NCBI RefSeq assembly: GCF_015645095.1
Contig: NZ_JADOTW010000009.1
Span: forward strand, 62,001 to 126,000
Reading direction: 5' to 3'
DNA length: 64,000 nucleotides
DNA from: Halomonas sp. 328
Lineage (GTDB): Bacteria > Pseudomonadota > Gammaproteobacteria > Pseudomonadales > Halomonadaceae
This document shows, in pieces, positions 52,596 to 61,910 of this stretch. The notes under the pieces are model-generated. The model had not been told where the DNA came from and did not search any database. It saw only the letters and a list, made by a program, of their open reading frames with translations. Position 1 is the stretch's first letter. Every line of letters starts with the position of its first letter. The translations under genes were made by a program, and so were the position numbers.

Positions 52596-53959
52596 GACTT
52601 ACCTCCGATTAGCTGGGCCAGGGCCTCCTGGGTGGGGGCGATGGCGGCGCTCTCGTCGATGCGCTGCTGCAGGAAGCGCTCCAGGTGGGGGTAGAGCTGC
52701 ACCGCCTGATCCAGCTGGGGATCGTGGCCGGGGGTATAGGCCCCCACGCTGATCAGGTCCTGGTTGCGGCGGTAGCGGGAGAAAAGCTGCTTGAACTGTT
52801 GCGCCCGGGCCTGCTGGTCCCGGTCGACGATGGCGGTCATGGCGCGACTGATCGAGGCCTCGATATCGATGGCCGGGTAGTGGCCGGCCTCCGCCAGGGA
52901 GCGGGAGAGCACGATATGGCCGTCGAGGATGGCCCGCGCCGAATCGGCGATGGGGTCCTGCTGATCGTCGCCCTCGGTGAGCACCGTATAGAAGGCGGTG
53001 ATGGAGCCACCGCCGCGCTGGGCATTGCCGGCCCGCTCCACCAGGCTCGGCAGCTTGGCGAACACCGAGGGCGGATAGCCCTTGGTGGCCGGGGGCTCGC
53101 CGATGGCCAGGGCGATCTCGCGCTGGGCCATGGCGTAGCGGGTCAGCGAGTCCATGATCAGCAGCACGTCGCGGCCCTGGTCGCGGAAGCCCTCCGCCAG
53201 GCGGGTGGCGTAGGCCGCCCCCTGCAGACGCTGCAGCGGCGAGGTATCGGCGGGCGCCGCCACCACCACGGCGCGGCGACGCCCTTCCGGGCCGAGGATA
53301 TTGTCGATGAAGTCCTGGACCTCGCGGCCCCGCTCGCCGATCAGCCCCACCACGATGACGTCGGCGCGGGTGAAGCGCGCCATCATGCCCAGCAGCACCG
53401 ACTTGCCGACCCCGGAGCCGGCGAAGAGTCCCATGCGCTGGCCGCGGCCGACGCTGAGCAGGGCGTTGATGGCGCGAATGCCCACGTCGATCTGCTCCTC
53501 GATGGGGGCCCGGGAGAGCGGGTTGAGGGGCGGGGTGGCCAGGGGCGCATGGGGCACCTCGGTCAGCGCCTCGCCGCCATCCAGGGGGCGGCCATTGCCA
53601 TCCACCACCCGGCCCAGCAGCGACTCGCCCAGGGGGAAACGGCGGGCGCTCTGGGCGCCATCGCCCAGGGGCAGCACCCGGGCCCCGGGCGTCAGGCCGC
53701 TGATCGCCTCCAGCGGCATCAGGAACAGCTTGTCGCCGGCGAAGCCCACCACTTCCGCCTCGGCGATGCCTTCGGCCAGCTCGATGCGGCAGGCGCTGCC
53801 CAGAGGTACCTTGAGGCCCACCGCCTCCAGCACCATGCCGGTGGCGCGGGTGATGCGTCCGCTGACCCGGTAGTGGGGCAGGGTCTCCACGCCGCGGCGC
53901 ACCCGGCCCAGGGCCTGGCACCAGTGCTGCTGATGGGGATTGGCGATGGCCTCGGGCAT
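52592..53959 (-). CDS. fliI: Flagellum-specific ATPase FliI
   Basis: Export ATPase of 455 residues related to F1-beta. Walker A is [12 protein letters not shown], Walker B lies in [36 protein letters not shown] (in parts), and the [11 protein letters not shown] block is also conserved. It energises unfolding and delivery of flagellar substrates, with FliH as regulator and FliJ in its centre. The start lies 4 bases after the fliH stop. Confidence 0.97.
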   Translation of the reverse strand: MPEAIANPHQQHWCQALGRVRRGVETLPHYRVSGRITRATGMVLEAVGLKVPLGSACRIELAEGIAEAEVVGFAGDKLFLMPLEAISGLTPGARVLPLGDGAQSARRFPLGESLLGRVVDGNGRPLDGGEALTEVPHAPLATPPLNPLSRAPIEEQIDVGIRAINALLSVGRGQRMGLFAGSGVGKSVLLGMMARFTRADVIVVGLIGERGREVQDFIDNILGPEGRRRAVVVAAPADTSPLQRLQGAAYATRLAEGFRDQGRDVLLIMDSLTRYAMAQREIALAIGEPPATKGYPPSVFAKLPSLVERAGNAQRGGGSITAFYTVLTEGDDQQDPIADSARAILDGHIVLSRSLAEAGHYPAIDIEASISRAMTAIVDRDQQARAQQFKQLFSRYRRNQDLISVGAYTPGHDPQLDQAVQLYPHLERFLQQRIDESAAIAPTQEALAQLIGGKS

Positions 53960-53963
53960 GGCG

Positions 53964-54689
53964 CTAGTCTCCCTGCCTTGGAGCCGCGCGCTGGCGCAGA
54001 CGCTCGGTGACCGCCTCCCAGCGCCGTTCCCAGGTGGCGTCCAGCTCGCCGCTGGCGCTGGTCACACGGCAGCCGCCGCGGCTGAGCTCGTCATCCGGCT
54101 GCAGCTTCCAGCCCAGGGCGCTCAACTCGTCGCCCAGCACCGGGGTCACCAGGGCCAGGTCGTCCGGGTGCAGCCACAGGCGGGTGCCGCCATTGAGCGG
54201 CGGTTCCACGTGCAGCAGCTCGCGGACCAGGGTGAGAATTTGCTCCGGGCGGGCGGCAAGCGCCTCGCCGGCCAGCTGGCGGCCGGTGGCCAGGGCCAGG
54301 GCCACCAGCTCCTCGGCCACCTGGTCATCGAGGCCGTCCAGGGCTTCGCGGAAGCCGGCGGCCAGTTCGCGCAGCGGCGTCAGGGTCTCGGCGAGGCGCT
54401 TGTCCAGCTCCGCCTCGGCGGCGGCGCGGCCCTCGGCCAGCCCCTGGGCATGGCCTTCTTCCTGGCCGCTGGCCAGGCCCGCCCGGTAGCCCTCCTCGCG
54501 GGCCGCCTGGCGTACCTGCTCGCGCAGCCGGGCGAGCTCCTCGTCGCGACGGCGGGCGGCCTGGCGCTGGGCCTCGCGGCGCCGGCGCTCGCGTTCGGCG
54601 GGGCCGGGCCCGGCGGCGTCGCTGCCCAGTTCTTCCATCCGCCAGCGGCGCCAGCGGTCGTCGAAGGCGTCGCGGGGGGACTCAGACAT
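53964..54689 (-). CDS. fliH: Flagellar assembly protein FliH
   Basis: Regulator of FliI, 241 residues. The N-terminal half is a highly charged helix rich in Arg, Glu and Gln, with Gly/Ala repeats ([21 protein letters not shown]) that match the GxxxG-type pattern of FliH. The C-terminal half resembles the F-ATPase delta subunit. It overlaps the fliG end by 8 bases. Confidence 0.92.
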   Translation of the reverse strand: MSESPRDAFDDRWRRWRMEELGSDAAGPGPAERERRRREAQRQAARRRDEELARLREQVRQAAREEGYRAGLASGQEEGHAQGLAEGRAAAEAELDKRLAETLTPLRELAAGFREALDGLDDQVAEELVALALATGRQLAGEALAARPEQILTLVRELLHVEPPLNGGTRLWLHPDDLALVTPVLGDELSALGWKLQPDDELSRGGCRVTSASGELDATWERRWEAVTERLRQRAAPRQGD

Positions 54690-55692
54690 AGGTGTCGTCT
54701 CCGCCGCTCAGCACGATCTCGCCGCTGTCGGCCAGGCGCCGCACCACCTGGAGGATCGCCTTCTGCTCGGTTTCCACCTGGGAGAGGCGGATGGGGCCGC
54801 GGGCCTCCATGTCCTCGCGCAGCAGCTGGGCGGCGCGCTGGGACATGTTGCGGGTGAACTTGTCGACCAGCTCGGCGGCGGAGCCCTTGAGGGCCACCAC
54901 CAGGGAGTTGGTGTCGATCTCCTTGAGCAGCAGCTGGATGGAGCGGTCGTCCAGGTCGAGCAGGTTCTCGAAGACGAACATCTCGTCGAGAATCTTCTGG
55001 GCCAGGTCTTCGCTGTGGGCGCGAATGGTCTCTACCGCCACCTCCTCCTGACTGGTGTTCATCAGGTTGAGGATCTCGGCGGCGGTCTTCACGCCGCCCA
55101 TCTTGCTGCGCTTGAGGTTCTGGCCGTCGAGCATGCTTCCCAGCACCTCGGTGAGCTCCTGCAGGGCCGCCGGCTGCACGCCGCTGAAGGTGGCGATACG
55201 CAGCACCACGTCGTTGCGCAGCTTGTCGTCGAACAGCTCCAGCACGTCGGCGGCCTGGTGGCGTTCCAGGTGCACCAGGATGGTGGCGATGATCTGCGGG
55301 TGCTCCTCGCGGATCAGCTCGGCCACCACCGAGGGCTCCATCAGGTTGAGGGAGTCGATGCCGGAATTGGTGTTGTGGGCCTCGAGGATGTCCTCGATCA
55401 GGCTGGAGGCGCGCTCGCCGCCCAGCGCCTTGGTCAGCACCGAGCGGATATAGTCGCTGGAGTTGATATTGAGCGCCGAGAGCTCCTCGCTGTCGCGGAA
55501 GAAGTGCTCGAGCACCCGGCGCATGTCCTGGTGGGAGACCTGGTTGAGGCGAGCCATCTCCTGGCTCACCTCCTGGATCTCCTGGGGCCCCATGAACTTC
55601 AACACCTCGGCGGCGCTGTCCTCGTCCAGGGCCAGCAGCAGGATGGCGCTGCGGCGCACCCCGCTCATCTCGCTGCTCGTGGCGTTACTCAT
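54682..55692 (-). CDS. fliG: Flagellar motor switch protein FliG
   Basis: C-ring protein of 336 residues. The N-terminal domain binds FliF; the middle domain has the EEHPQIIATILVHL motif (EHPQ); the C-terminal domain carries the charged torque helix DDRSIQLLLKEIDTNSLVVALKG. These charged residues interact with the stator. It overlaps fliF by 8 bases and fliH by 8 bases. Confidence 0.97.
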   Translation of the reverse strand: MSNATSSEMSGVRRSAILLLALDEDSAAEVLKFMGPQEIQEVSQEMARLNQVSHQDMRRVLEHFFRDSEELSALNINSSDYIRSVLTKALGGERASSLIEDILEAHNTNSGIDSLNLMEPSVVAELIREEHPQIIATILVHLERHQAADVLELFDDKLRNDVVLRIATFSGVQPAALQELTEVLGSMLDGQNLKRSKMGGVKTAAEILNLMNTSQEEVAVETIRAHSEDLAQKILDEMFVFENLLDLDDRSIQLLLKEIDTNSLVVALKGSAAELVDKFTRNMSQRAAQLLREDMEARGPIRLSQVETEQKAILQVVRRLADSGEIVLSGGDDTYV

Positions 55693-57418
55693 CGTCGTTC
55701 ACCCAGCTGCTGAGGATCATCGCCACCAGGCGCGGATCCTCCTGTGCCAGTTCACGCAGATCGTTGAGATTCTGCTCGTAGGCGCCGGCCTTGCGGCGGC
55801 GCTTCTGTTCGCGACCCTCGCGCCCCGTCGCCTCGCTGTCGCCGCCCTCCTGGGTGGCACCGCCGGACTCGGCACCCTCGTCGTCATCGCCGACGCTGGC
55901 CAGCAGCTTGCCGGCGGCACCGGCGGGCACGGCGATGGGGGCCGGGGCCTCGGTATAGCGGCGGATCAGCGGGCGCAGCACCAGCCAGTAGAGGAGCAGG
56001 GCGGCCAGCAGCACCAGCAGGTAGCGGGCGATGCCGAAGACCAGTCCCTGCAGCTCCGGGTCTTGCCACCAGGCGATGTCCCGCAGACCATCGTCGGTGG
56101 GCTCGAAGGGGCTGTTGACCACCTCCAGGGCGTCGCCGCGGGCCGGCGAGAAGCCCATGGCCTGGCGGGTCAGGCGCTGGATCTGCTCCAGCTCCGCGTC
56201 GCCGAGGGGCACCAGGATCGGCTCGCCCTCGTCGTCGACGCCGTCCCGGTAGTTGACCACCACCGCCACCGAGAGCCGTTCCACCCGGCCGCGCTGATGC
56301 TGGATATGGGCGACGTTGCGGTCCACCTCGTAGTTGATGACGTTATCGTGGCGCAGGCGGCTGGGGGGCTGGGGCGGCTCGGCCTCGTCGTCGGCCGCGT
56401 CCTCGTCGACCGGCTCGGCATTGATGGGGGAGGGGGCGATACCCGGGGGCGTGTTGCTCAGGGCCCCGGGGACGCCCTGGGCCAGGTCATCGCCGCCCCG
56501 GTAGTCGGCGCTGTTCTGCAGGCTGCGCACCGCGGCCCGCTGCGGGTCCTGGTTGGGCCCGTAGCGCTCCTCGGTCTCCTCGCGACGGGTGAAGTCCACG
56601 TCGGCGGTGACCTGGGCGCGGATATTGCGACGCCCCAGCACCGGCACCAGGATGTTCTCGATGCGCCGCTGGTAGGCCCGTTCGATCTCCTGCACATAGT
56701 CGAGCTGGGTGCCGTCCAGGTCGCGGCCCATGCCGCTGGGCTGGGAGAGCAGGCGACCGCCCTGATCGATCACGGTGACGTCCTCGGCGGCCAGCTCCGG
56801 CACGCTGCTGGAGACCATATGCACGATGGCGCTGACCTGGCCGTCGCCCAGGGTGCGGCCGCCGTGCAGGGTCAGGATCACCGAGGCCTTGGCCGGCTCC
56901 CGTTCGCGCACGAACACCGACTGCTTGGCCATGGCCAGGTGTACCCGGGCTCGCGAGACCGGGCCCAGGGACTCGATGGAGCGGGAGAGCTCGCCCTCCA
57001 GGCTGCGCTGGAAGTTGATCTGTTCGGCGAACTGGCTGATGCCGAAGGCCTGGCCATCCATCAGCTCGAAGCCGACATTGCCGCCCTGGGGCAGGCCCTG
57101 CTCGGCCAGTTGCAGGCGCAGGGTATGCACCTGGTCGCCGGGCACCATCAGCGCCTGGCCCCCCTCGCTGAGGCGGTAGGGCACGCCGCGGCTGTCCAGC
57201 TCGTTGATGATGCGGCCGCCATCGGCCTCATTCAGGTTGCTGTAGAGGACGCGATAGTCGGGGCTACGGGCCCACAGCAGCAGGGCGATGATGATCGCCA
57301 CCACGGCGGCGCCGACCAGCAGCAGCGGCACCAGGGGGTTGCCGCGCAACTGATCGAGCAGGCGCTGTTGTAACGGGCCCTGGGGCGCGTCGCCGCGGGC
57401 GGCGGTCCCGTCGCTCAT
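55685..57418 (-). CDS. fliF: Flagellar MS-ring protein FliF
   Basis: Inner-membrane ring protein of 577 residues with two membrane helices (about 33-53 and 450-470). The periplasmic region has RVLYSNLNEADGGRIINELD, FAEQINFQRSLEGELSRSI, and the ring-building motifs typical of FliF; the C-terminus (LRELAQEDPRLVAMILSSWVND) binds FliG. It heads the minus-strand operon fliFGHIJK and is divergent from fliE. A GCCGATAA string on the minus strand at 57561-57568 lacks a sigma-28 -35, so its promoter remains unclear. Confidence 0.97.
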   Translation of the reverse strand: MSDGTAARGDAPQGPLQQRLLDQLRGNPLVPLLLVGAAVVAIIIALLLWARSPDYRVLYSNLNEADGGRIINELDSRGVPYRLSEGGQALMVPGDQVHTLRLQLAEQGLPQGGNVGFELMDGQAFGISQFAEQINFQRSLEGELSRSIESLGPVSRARVHLAMAKQSVFVREREPAKASVILTLHGGRTLGDGQVSAIVHMVSSSVPELAAEDVTVIDQGGRLLSQPSGMGRDLDGTQLDYVQEIERAYQRRIENILVPVLGRRNIRAQVTADVDFTRREETEERYGPNQDPQRAAVRSLQNSADYRGGDDLAQGVPGALSNTPPGIAPSPINAEPVDEDAADDEAEPPQPPSRLRHDNVINYEVDRNVAHIQHQRGRVERLSVAVVVNYRDGVDDEGEPILVPLGDAELEQIQRLTRQAMGFSPARGDALEVVNSPFEPTDDGLRDIAWWQDPELQGLVFGIARYLLVLLAALLLYWLVLRPLIRRYTEAPAPIAVPAGAAGKLLASVGDDDEGAESGGATQEGGDSEATGREGREQKRRRKAGAYEQNLNDLRELAQEDPRLVAMILSSWVNDDE

Positions 57419-57628
57419 GCGTGCCTCCCGGCGTCAGCGTGGGTGCTCGGTGACCTGGCGGTGATGACCGTGGTGTCGGGCAGATGGGCATGGGGCATGG
57501 TGATATCCATTCATCGCGGTTTGCCGTCCCGTCGACCGGGCGGAACTGTGATGGACGCCATTATCGGCGCGGCTGGCCAGCCCAAAGGTGGGAATAGTCG
57601 GGTTTTTCAGGCGCATTTGCTGGCTTGG

Positions 57629-57644
57629 TGGCCGGGGCAAGGCT
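57629..57644 (+). promoter_or_regulatory. Weak sigma-54-like promoter candidate for fliE
   Basis: TGGCCGGGGCAAGGCT has GG and GC separated by exactly ten bases, as sigma-54 promoters require, 40 bases before the fliE ATG. In such GC-rich DNA this can easily occur by chance. Confidence 0.2.
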
Positions 57645-57683
57645 GCTAGCCTCCTCTCAGCGTGTCACAGGAGCCGATATCTC

Positions 57684-58001
57684 ATGTCCACCCCCGCCAT
57701 TCATGCCGCCCTGCAGCAGATGCAGAGCCTCTCTGCCCAGGCCGCCAATACCACCGCGCCGCAGGCCGCCGCCGGCCAGGGGGGCTTCGCCGCCGAGCTG
57801 GCCAACTCCATCCAGCGCATCAACCGCCTGCAGCAGAGCGCCAACGCCAAGGCCTCCGCCTTCCAGGCCGGTGACCCCAACGTGGCGCTCAATGACGTCA
57901 TGGTGGATATGCAGAAGGCCAGCGTGGCCTTCCAGATGGGCCTGCAGGTGCGCAACCGCCTGGTCAGCGCCTACCGGGACGTGATGAATATGCAGGTGTA
58001 A
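57684..58001 (+). CDS. fliE: Flagellar MS-ring/rod adapter FliE
   Basis: Rod adapter of 105 residues. The C-terminal block GDPNVALNDVMVDMQKASVAFQMGLQVRNRLVSAYRDVMNMQV, in parts, is the most conserved in the family and connects the MS ring to the rod. It is alone on the plus strand, divergent from fliF, an arrangement like that in enterobacteria. A GGAG lies 12 bases before the ATG. Confidence 0.95.
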   Translation: MSTPAIHAALQQMQSLSAQAANTTAPQAAAGQGGFAAELANSIQRINRLQQSANAKASAFQAGDPNVALNDVMVDMQKASVAFQMGLQVRNRLVSAYRDVMNMQV

Positions 58002-58027
58002 GGCAGTGTCGTCAGGTCCCTCGGGCC

Positions 58028-58384
58028 CTAGGCCTGCAGGTCGATCAGCCGGCCGCGCATCTCGTCCAGGCGCTCGGCGATCCGGAGCAGCTCCTCGGAG
58101 GGAATCTGGCGAATGACGTCGCCGCTTTGCTGATCCACCACCCGGGTGATGGTGCGGTTGCCGACGTCGGCCAGCTCGAACTCCACGCCATAGTTGCGCA
58201 TCACCTCGTTGATGCGCTGCAGCGGCTCGACCAGCTCCGCCTCCTCGGGGGGCGCCGCCTGGCTGAGCTGGCCACCGGCGGTGGGCAGGTTGGCCAGCAG
58301 GGTCTCGACGCGCTGACGCGGGGTCAGGTCGTTGAGGGGGGAACTGGGGGCATGGGCACTGACATCCGCTATCGGGTGACTCAT
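58028..58384 (-). CDS. flaG: FlaG family flagellar protein
   Basis: Protein of 118 residues of the FlaG family. The C-terminal half VEFELADVGNRTITRVVDQQSGDVIRQIPSEELLRIAERL, in parts, is diagnostic; the N-terminal half is low in complexity. FlaG affects filament length in some bacteria. A sigma-28 promoter lies 52-78 bases upstream. It converges on fliE with 26 bases between stops, and diverges from motA. Confidence 0.9.
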   Translation of the reverse strand: MSHPIADVSAHAPSSPLNDLTPRQRVETLLANLPTAGGQLSQAAPPEEAELVEPLQRINEVMRNYGVEFELADVGNRTITRVVDQQSGDVIRQIPSEELLRIAERLDEMRGRLIDLQA

Positions 58385-58435
58385 GGAAGGATCCCTTGCG
58401 TGAATGATTGGAAGTCTTGTTTTTCTTATCTACGT

Positions 58436-58462
58436 CCATCGGCCAGGGTGGCGGGAACTTTA
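58436..58462 (-). promoter_or_regulatory. Sigma-28 promoter of flaG
   Basis: On the minus strand TAAAGTTC (7 of 8 to consensus), exactly 11 bases, GCCGATGG (6 of 8). It lies in the flaG-motA gap and points to flaG. Confidence 0.8.
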
Positions 58463-58497
58463 GCCCTGCCTCGTGGCATCGAGTCGAGAGTCTGACT

Positions 58498-59370
58498 ATG
58501 AACCCTTCCACCCTGATTGGAATCGTCGCCAGCCTGCTGATGCTGGCCAGCGTGGTGCTGTGGAGTGCCGACAGTACCGCCGCCTTTCTCAACCTGCCGG
58601 GGCTGGCCATCGTCATCACCGGCACCCTGGCGGCCACCTTCATCAGCTACCCCTTGCGCGAGGTGGTGCGGGTGGTGCGCCTGGTCGGCCTGGTGTTTCG
58701 TCGCGAGAATCGCCACGAGCAGGAAGATATCGCCGAGCTGGTGGCCCTGGCCCGGCTGTGGTTCAAGGGCGATGTGCGGGCGGTGGAGAAGCGCCTGGAG
58801 CAGACCCCCAATCCCTTCCTGCGCACCGGGGTGCAGCTGGTGATCGACCACACTCCCGACGAGGAGATTCACGACCTGCTGCGCTGGCGCATCGCCCGGC
58901 TCAAGGCGCGGGAGCGGGCCGAGGCGCAGATCTTTCGCACCATGGCCCTCTATGCGCCGGCCTTCGGCATGATCGGCACCCTGGTGGGGCTGGTGAACAT
59001 GCTGGGCGTGATCGAGAGCGGCCAGCTCACGGTGATCGGCGAGCGCATGGCGGTGGCCCTGTTGACCACCTTCTACGGCATCGTGCTGGCCAACCTGGTG
59101 TTCAAGCCCATCGCCGTCAAGCTGGAGCGGCGCACCGAGCAGCGGCTGATCGCCATGAACATGATCCTCGAGGGCATCTCGCTGATGTCGCGGCGCCGCC
59201 TGCCCTCGGTGATCGAGGAGAGCCTCAAGTCCTTTATCGCCCATCATCATGATGAGCTGCGTGATGGCCAGGGGCAGGAGGAGGGTGCGCCGGGCCGCTG
59301 GCGGCTGCCGCGACGTCGTGGCGGCAGCGATGCCGCCGGGAAGAAGGGCGAGGCCCCCCATGCCGGCTAG
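58498..59370 (+). CDS. motA: MotA/PomA-type flagellar stator protein
   Basis: Four-helix stator protein of 290 residues. Helices 3 and 4 show the channel-forming segment MALYAPAFGMIGTLVGLVNMLGV and the following VALLTTFYGIVLANLVFKPIA. The cytoplasmic loop holds charged residues around EEIHDLLRWRIARLKARE that would contact FliG. The C-terminal 35 residues are strongly basic and longer than usual. The ATG at 58498 was chosen because the helix-1 sequence (MNPSTLIGIVASLLML) begins there. It overlaps the motB gene by 11 bases. The coupled ion cannot be told with confidence. Confidence 0.88.
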   Translation: MNPSTLIGIVASLLMLASVVLWSADSTAAFLNLPGLAIVITGTLAATFISYPLREVVRVVRLVGLVFRRENRHEQEDIAELVALARLWFKGDVRAVEKRLEQTPNPFLRTGVQLVIDHTPDEEIHDLLRWRIARLKARERAEAQIFRTMALYAPAFGMIGTLVGLVNMLGVIESGQLTVIGERMAVALLTTFYGIVLANLVFKPIAVKLERRTEQRLIAMNMILEGISLMSRRRLPSVIEESLKSFIAHHHDELRDGQGQEEGAPGRWRLPRRRGGSDAAGKKGEAPHAG

Positions 59371-60340
59371 TCATCGCGACCGCCATCGCCACGATAGCCT
59401 CTTCGAGGAGCTCGAGCCCGACGAGGGGCAGGCGGGCTGGATGCTCAGCTACATCGATATGATGACCCTGCTGGTGGCGCTCTTCGCGCTGCTGCTCTCC
59501 CTGGCCGCGGTCTTTCGTGGCCCCGCCGAGGCCAGCCCCGGTGCGTCAGACGCGCCGCGAGCCGAGCTGTCGTTCTTCGCCCTGGCGGCGGCGCTGGAGG
59601 TGGCGGCGGGTCCGCGGGTACCGGCCTCGCCGGGCCCCCGCGGGCGGGATCCCCTCGACCTGCCGCAGCCCATCGACTGGGCGCCGCCGCGCCCCGCCGC
59701 GCCGGCGCCGACCCTGGCGGTGCGGCGGGTGCCCTTTGCTTCCCCCGCGTCTCGGCCTGCCCCGCTACCCGAGCTGCCGGAGATCGCCCTGCACGACCGG
59801 CTGGATCCCGAGGCCTGGGACGACCTCACCCTGGTGGTCACCGAGCGGCCGCCGAGCAATGCCCATCGCCTCGACCCCGAGGCCCTGGCCGGCGCCGAGC
59901 GTCTTCAGGAGGAAGTGAGTGCTCGCCTCGACGAGGCCCGCGAGCTGCCCAGCCTGGAAGGCGTGGAGATCTCGCCGGTGGCGGAAGGCCTCAACCTGCG
60001 CATCCAGGACCGGCTGCTCTTCGATAGCGCCACCGCCGAGCTGAGTGAGGCCGGTCGCGAGCTGATCGAGCGCCTGGTGGCGATCATCCAGCGCCATGAG
60101 GGCACCGTCTCGGTGGAGGGGCACTCCGACGACCGGCCCATCTTCACCGACCGTTTCCCCTCCAACTGGGAACTCTCCTCGGCCCGGGCCATCGTCATCC
60201 TGCGCCAGCTGGAGCGTGCCGGCGTCGACGCCTCGCGGCTGCGCGCCATCGGCTACGGCGAGACCCGCCCCCTGGCCGATAATGACAGCCCCGAAGGCCG
60301 CGCCGCCAACCGTCGGGTGGAAGTGATCGTTCACTTATAA
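59360..60340 (+). CDS. motB: MotB-type stator protein with OmpA domain
   Basis: Stator protein of 326 residues. One helix carries the ion-binding Asp33 in SYIDMMTLLVALFALLLSLA. The C-terminal OmpA-like domain, which grips peptidoglycan, shows VEGHSDDRPIFTDRFPSNWELSSARA and RLRAIGYGETRPLADN in parts. Between them is a Pro/Ala/Arg-rich linker of about 140 residues (roughly 60-190), longer than in E. coli MotB. The ATG at 59360 gives the short polar N-terminus expected; earlier in-frame starts add arginine-rich sequence overlapping motA. Confidence 0.88.
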   Translation: MPASHRDRHRHDSLFEELEPDEGQAGWMLSYIDMMTLLVALFALLLSLAAVFRGPAEASPGASDAPRAELSFFALAAALEVAAGPRVPASPGPRGRDPLDLPQPIDWAPPRPAAPAPTLAVRRVPFASPASRPAPLPELPEIALHDRLDPEAWDDLTLVVTERPPSNAHRLDPEALAGAERLQEEVSARLDEARELPSLEGVEISPVAEGLNLRIQDRLLFDSATAELSEAGRELIERLVAIIQRHEGTVSVEGHSDDRPIFTDRFPSNWELSSARAIVILRQLERAGVDASRLRAIGYGETRPLADNDSPEGRAANRRVEVIVHL

Positions 60341-60552
60341 TTCCATCCCTGCCTTCCTTGATCCATATCAACGCCTCGCGACCGCGACTCGCTTACCTTC
60401 GTTATTTCGAATGCATCCTCGATCCAGGGGAGCCCCTGTCCGGGAAGTCTTGCCCGCTGATACGCGGTATCCGCCTCAAGCGAGCGATCTGCGCTTAGGA
60501 TGGGGTCGACGAATCGGGCCCGAGACAATAACAAGAAGGGAGTTCATCAGTG

Positions 60553-61872
60553 ATGCAGGAGACTGTTCCGGGGTTGGCATCTGCGTCGGTCGGTCGGCCG
60601 GAGCCGCTCGATACCAGCGGTATCGATTGCCGCCTGCTGGCCATTGCCATCGAGCAGAGCCCGGTGGCCACTGCCATTACCGATGCCGAGGGGCGCTTCG
60701 AGTTCGTCAATCGGCGCTTTATCGAGGTGACCGGCTATCGCCGCGACGAGCTGCTGGGCCAGACCCCGGCGTTGATCAAGTCGGGGCATACGCCGCTGGC
60801 GGTCTACCAGTCGCTGTGGCGCACCCTCGAGGCCGGCGAGGTGTGGCGCGGCGAGCTGCTCAATCGAAAGAAGGGTGGCGAACTCTACTGGGAAGCGGAG
60901 ATCATCACTCCGGTGCGCGACGAGTCGAGCGGTGCGGTGCGTTACGTGGTGGTCAAGGAGGACATCACCCAGCGCAAGCGCCACGAGAGTGAGCTGCGCT
61001 TGCTGGCCACCGCCTTCGAGACCGGCCAGGCGACCCTGATCACCGACGCCGAGATGCGCATCGAGCGGGTCAATGCGGCCTTCAGCGCCATCACCGGTTA
61101 CCGGGCCGAGGAGGTGGTGGGCAAGACGCCACGGATCTTCAAGTCGGGGCGCCACGACGAGGCCTTCTATGCGGCCCTGTGGGAGGCGGTCCTGACCACC
61201 GGCCACTGGCAGGGCGAGATCTGGAATCGCAACAAGGCCGGGGAGGTCTATCCGCTCTGGCAGTCGATCACCGCGGTGACCGACGACCACGGCGAGATCC
61301 GCAACTTCGTGGCGGTGTTCCATAACATCAGCGAGCGCAAGCGCATGGAGCGCGAGCTGGCCCGCCAGGCGACCCGGGATCACCTGACCGGGGCCCTGAA
61401 CCGTCGCGGCTTCGATGCGGCCCTGCGGGAGTCACTGGCCGAGGCGGAGTGCCTGGGGCGTCCCCTGTCGCTGCTGCTCTTCGATATCGACCACTTCAAG
61501 GCGGTCAACGACCGCCACGGCCACGACCGCGGTGACGACATCCTCCGCGCCCTGGCCCGACGGGTGCAGGACTGCCTGCGTGCCGGTGACCGGCTGGCGC
61601 GCTGGGGCGGCGAGGAGTTTACCCTGCTGCTGCCGGGCACCGAGCTTGCGGGGGCCCGGAGCATCGCCGAGCGGTTGCGCCGGGCGGTGGCCGACGCACC
61701 GATCGAGGGGCTCTCGGTGACCATCAGCCTGGGAGTGGCCAGCCAGCGTCCCGGCGAGTCGGCCCAGGCCCTGCTGCAGCGGGCCGATGGGGCCCTCTAT
61801 CAGGCCAAGGGGCAGGGGCGCAACCGGGTGATGGTCGATGGCCAAGACGGGTGTATTAGTGTTGAATTCTAA
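60553..61872 (+). CDS. Diguanylate cyclase with two PAS domains
   Basis: Cytoplasmic signalling enzyme of 439 residues. Two PAS-PAC modules occupy about residues 25-140 and 150-265 (each with a TGYR motif: VTGYRRDELLGQTP and ITGYRAEEVVGKTP). The C-terminal GGDEF domain has the active-site sequence RWGGEEF (GGEEF at 352-356) and an intact inhibitory RxxD site (RAGD, 343-346) five residues before it, so it should make cyclic di-GMP under product control. The start may be this ATG or the adjacent GTG at 60550; GGGAG fits either. It lies between motB and an EAL-domain gene. Confidence 0.92.
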   Translation: MQETVPGLASASVGRPEPLDTSGIDCRLLAIAIEQSPVATAITDAEGRFEFVNRRFIEVTGYRRDELLGQTPALIKSGHTPLAVYQSLWRTLEAGEVWRGELLNRKKGGELYWEAEIITPVRDESSGAVRYVVVKEDITQRKRHESELRLLATAFETGQATLITDAEMRIERVNAAFSAITGYRAEEVVGKTPRIFKSGRHDEAFYAALWEAVLTTGHWQGEIWNRNKAGEVYPLWQSITAVTDDHGEIRNFVAVFHNISERKRMERELARQATRDHLTGALNRRGFDAALRESLAEAECLGRPLSLLLFDIDHFKAVNDRHGHDRGDDILRALARRVQDCLRAGDRLARWGGEEFTLLLPGTELAGARSIAERLRRAVADAPIEGLSVTISLGVASQRPGESAQALLQRADGALYQAKGQGRNRVMVDGQDGCISVEF

Positions 61873-61910
61873 TATAACAAGCACAAGATGACCGGCTAAG
61901 GAGCCCGAGT

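Noticed and set aside
57561-57568. Minus-strand GCCGATAA as a sigma-28 promoter for fliF
   Set aside because: The -10 is perfect but the matching -35 position reads CTTTGGGC, unlike TAAAGTTT, so it is not called.
57672-57679. GCCGATAT just before fliE as a sigma-28 promoter
   Set aside because: It lies 4 bases before the ATG and has no -35 partner; transcription from it would start inside the gene.
58498-60340. TolQ/TolR or ExbB/ExbD reading for the MotA/MotB pair
   Set aside because: The second protein has a C-terminal OmpA peptidoglycan-binding domain and the pair is surrounded by flagellar genes, which fits a stator.
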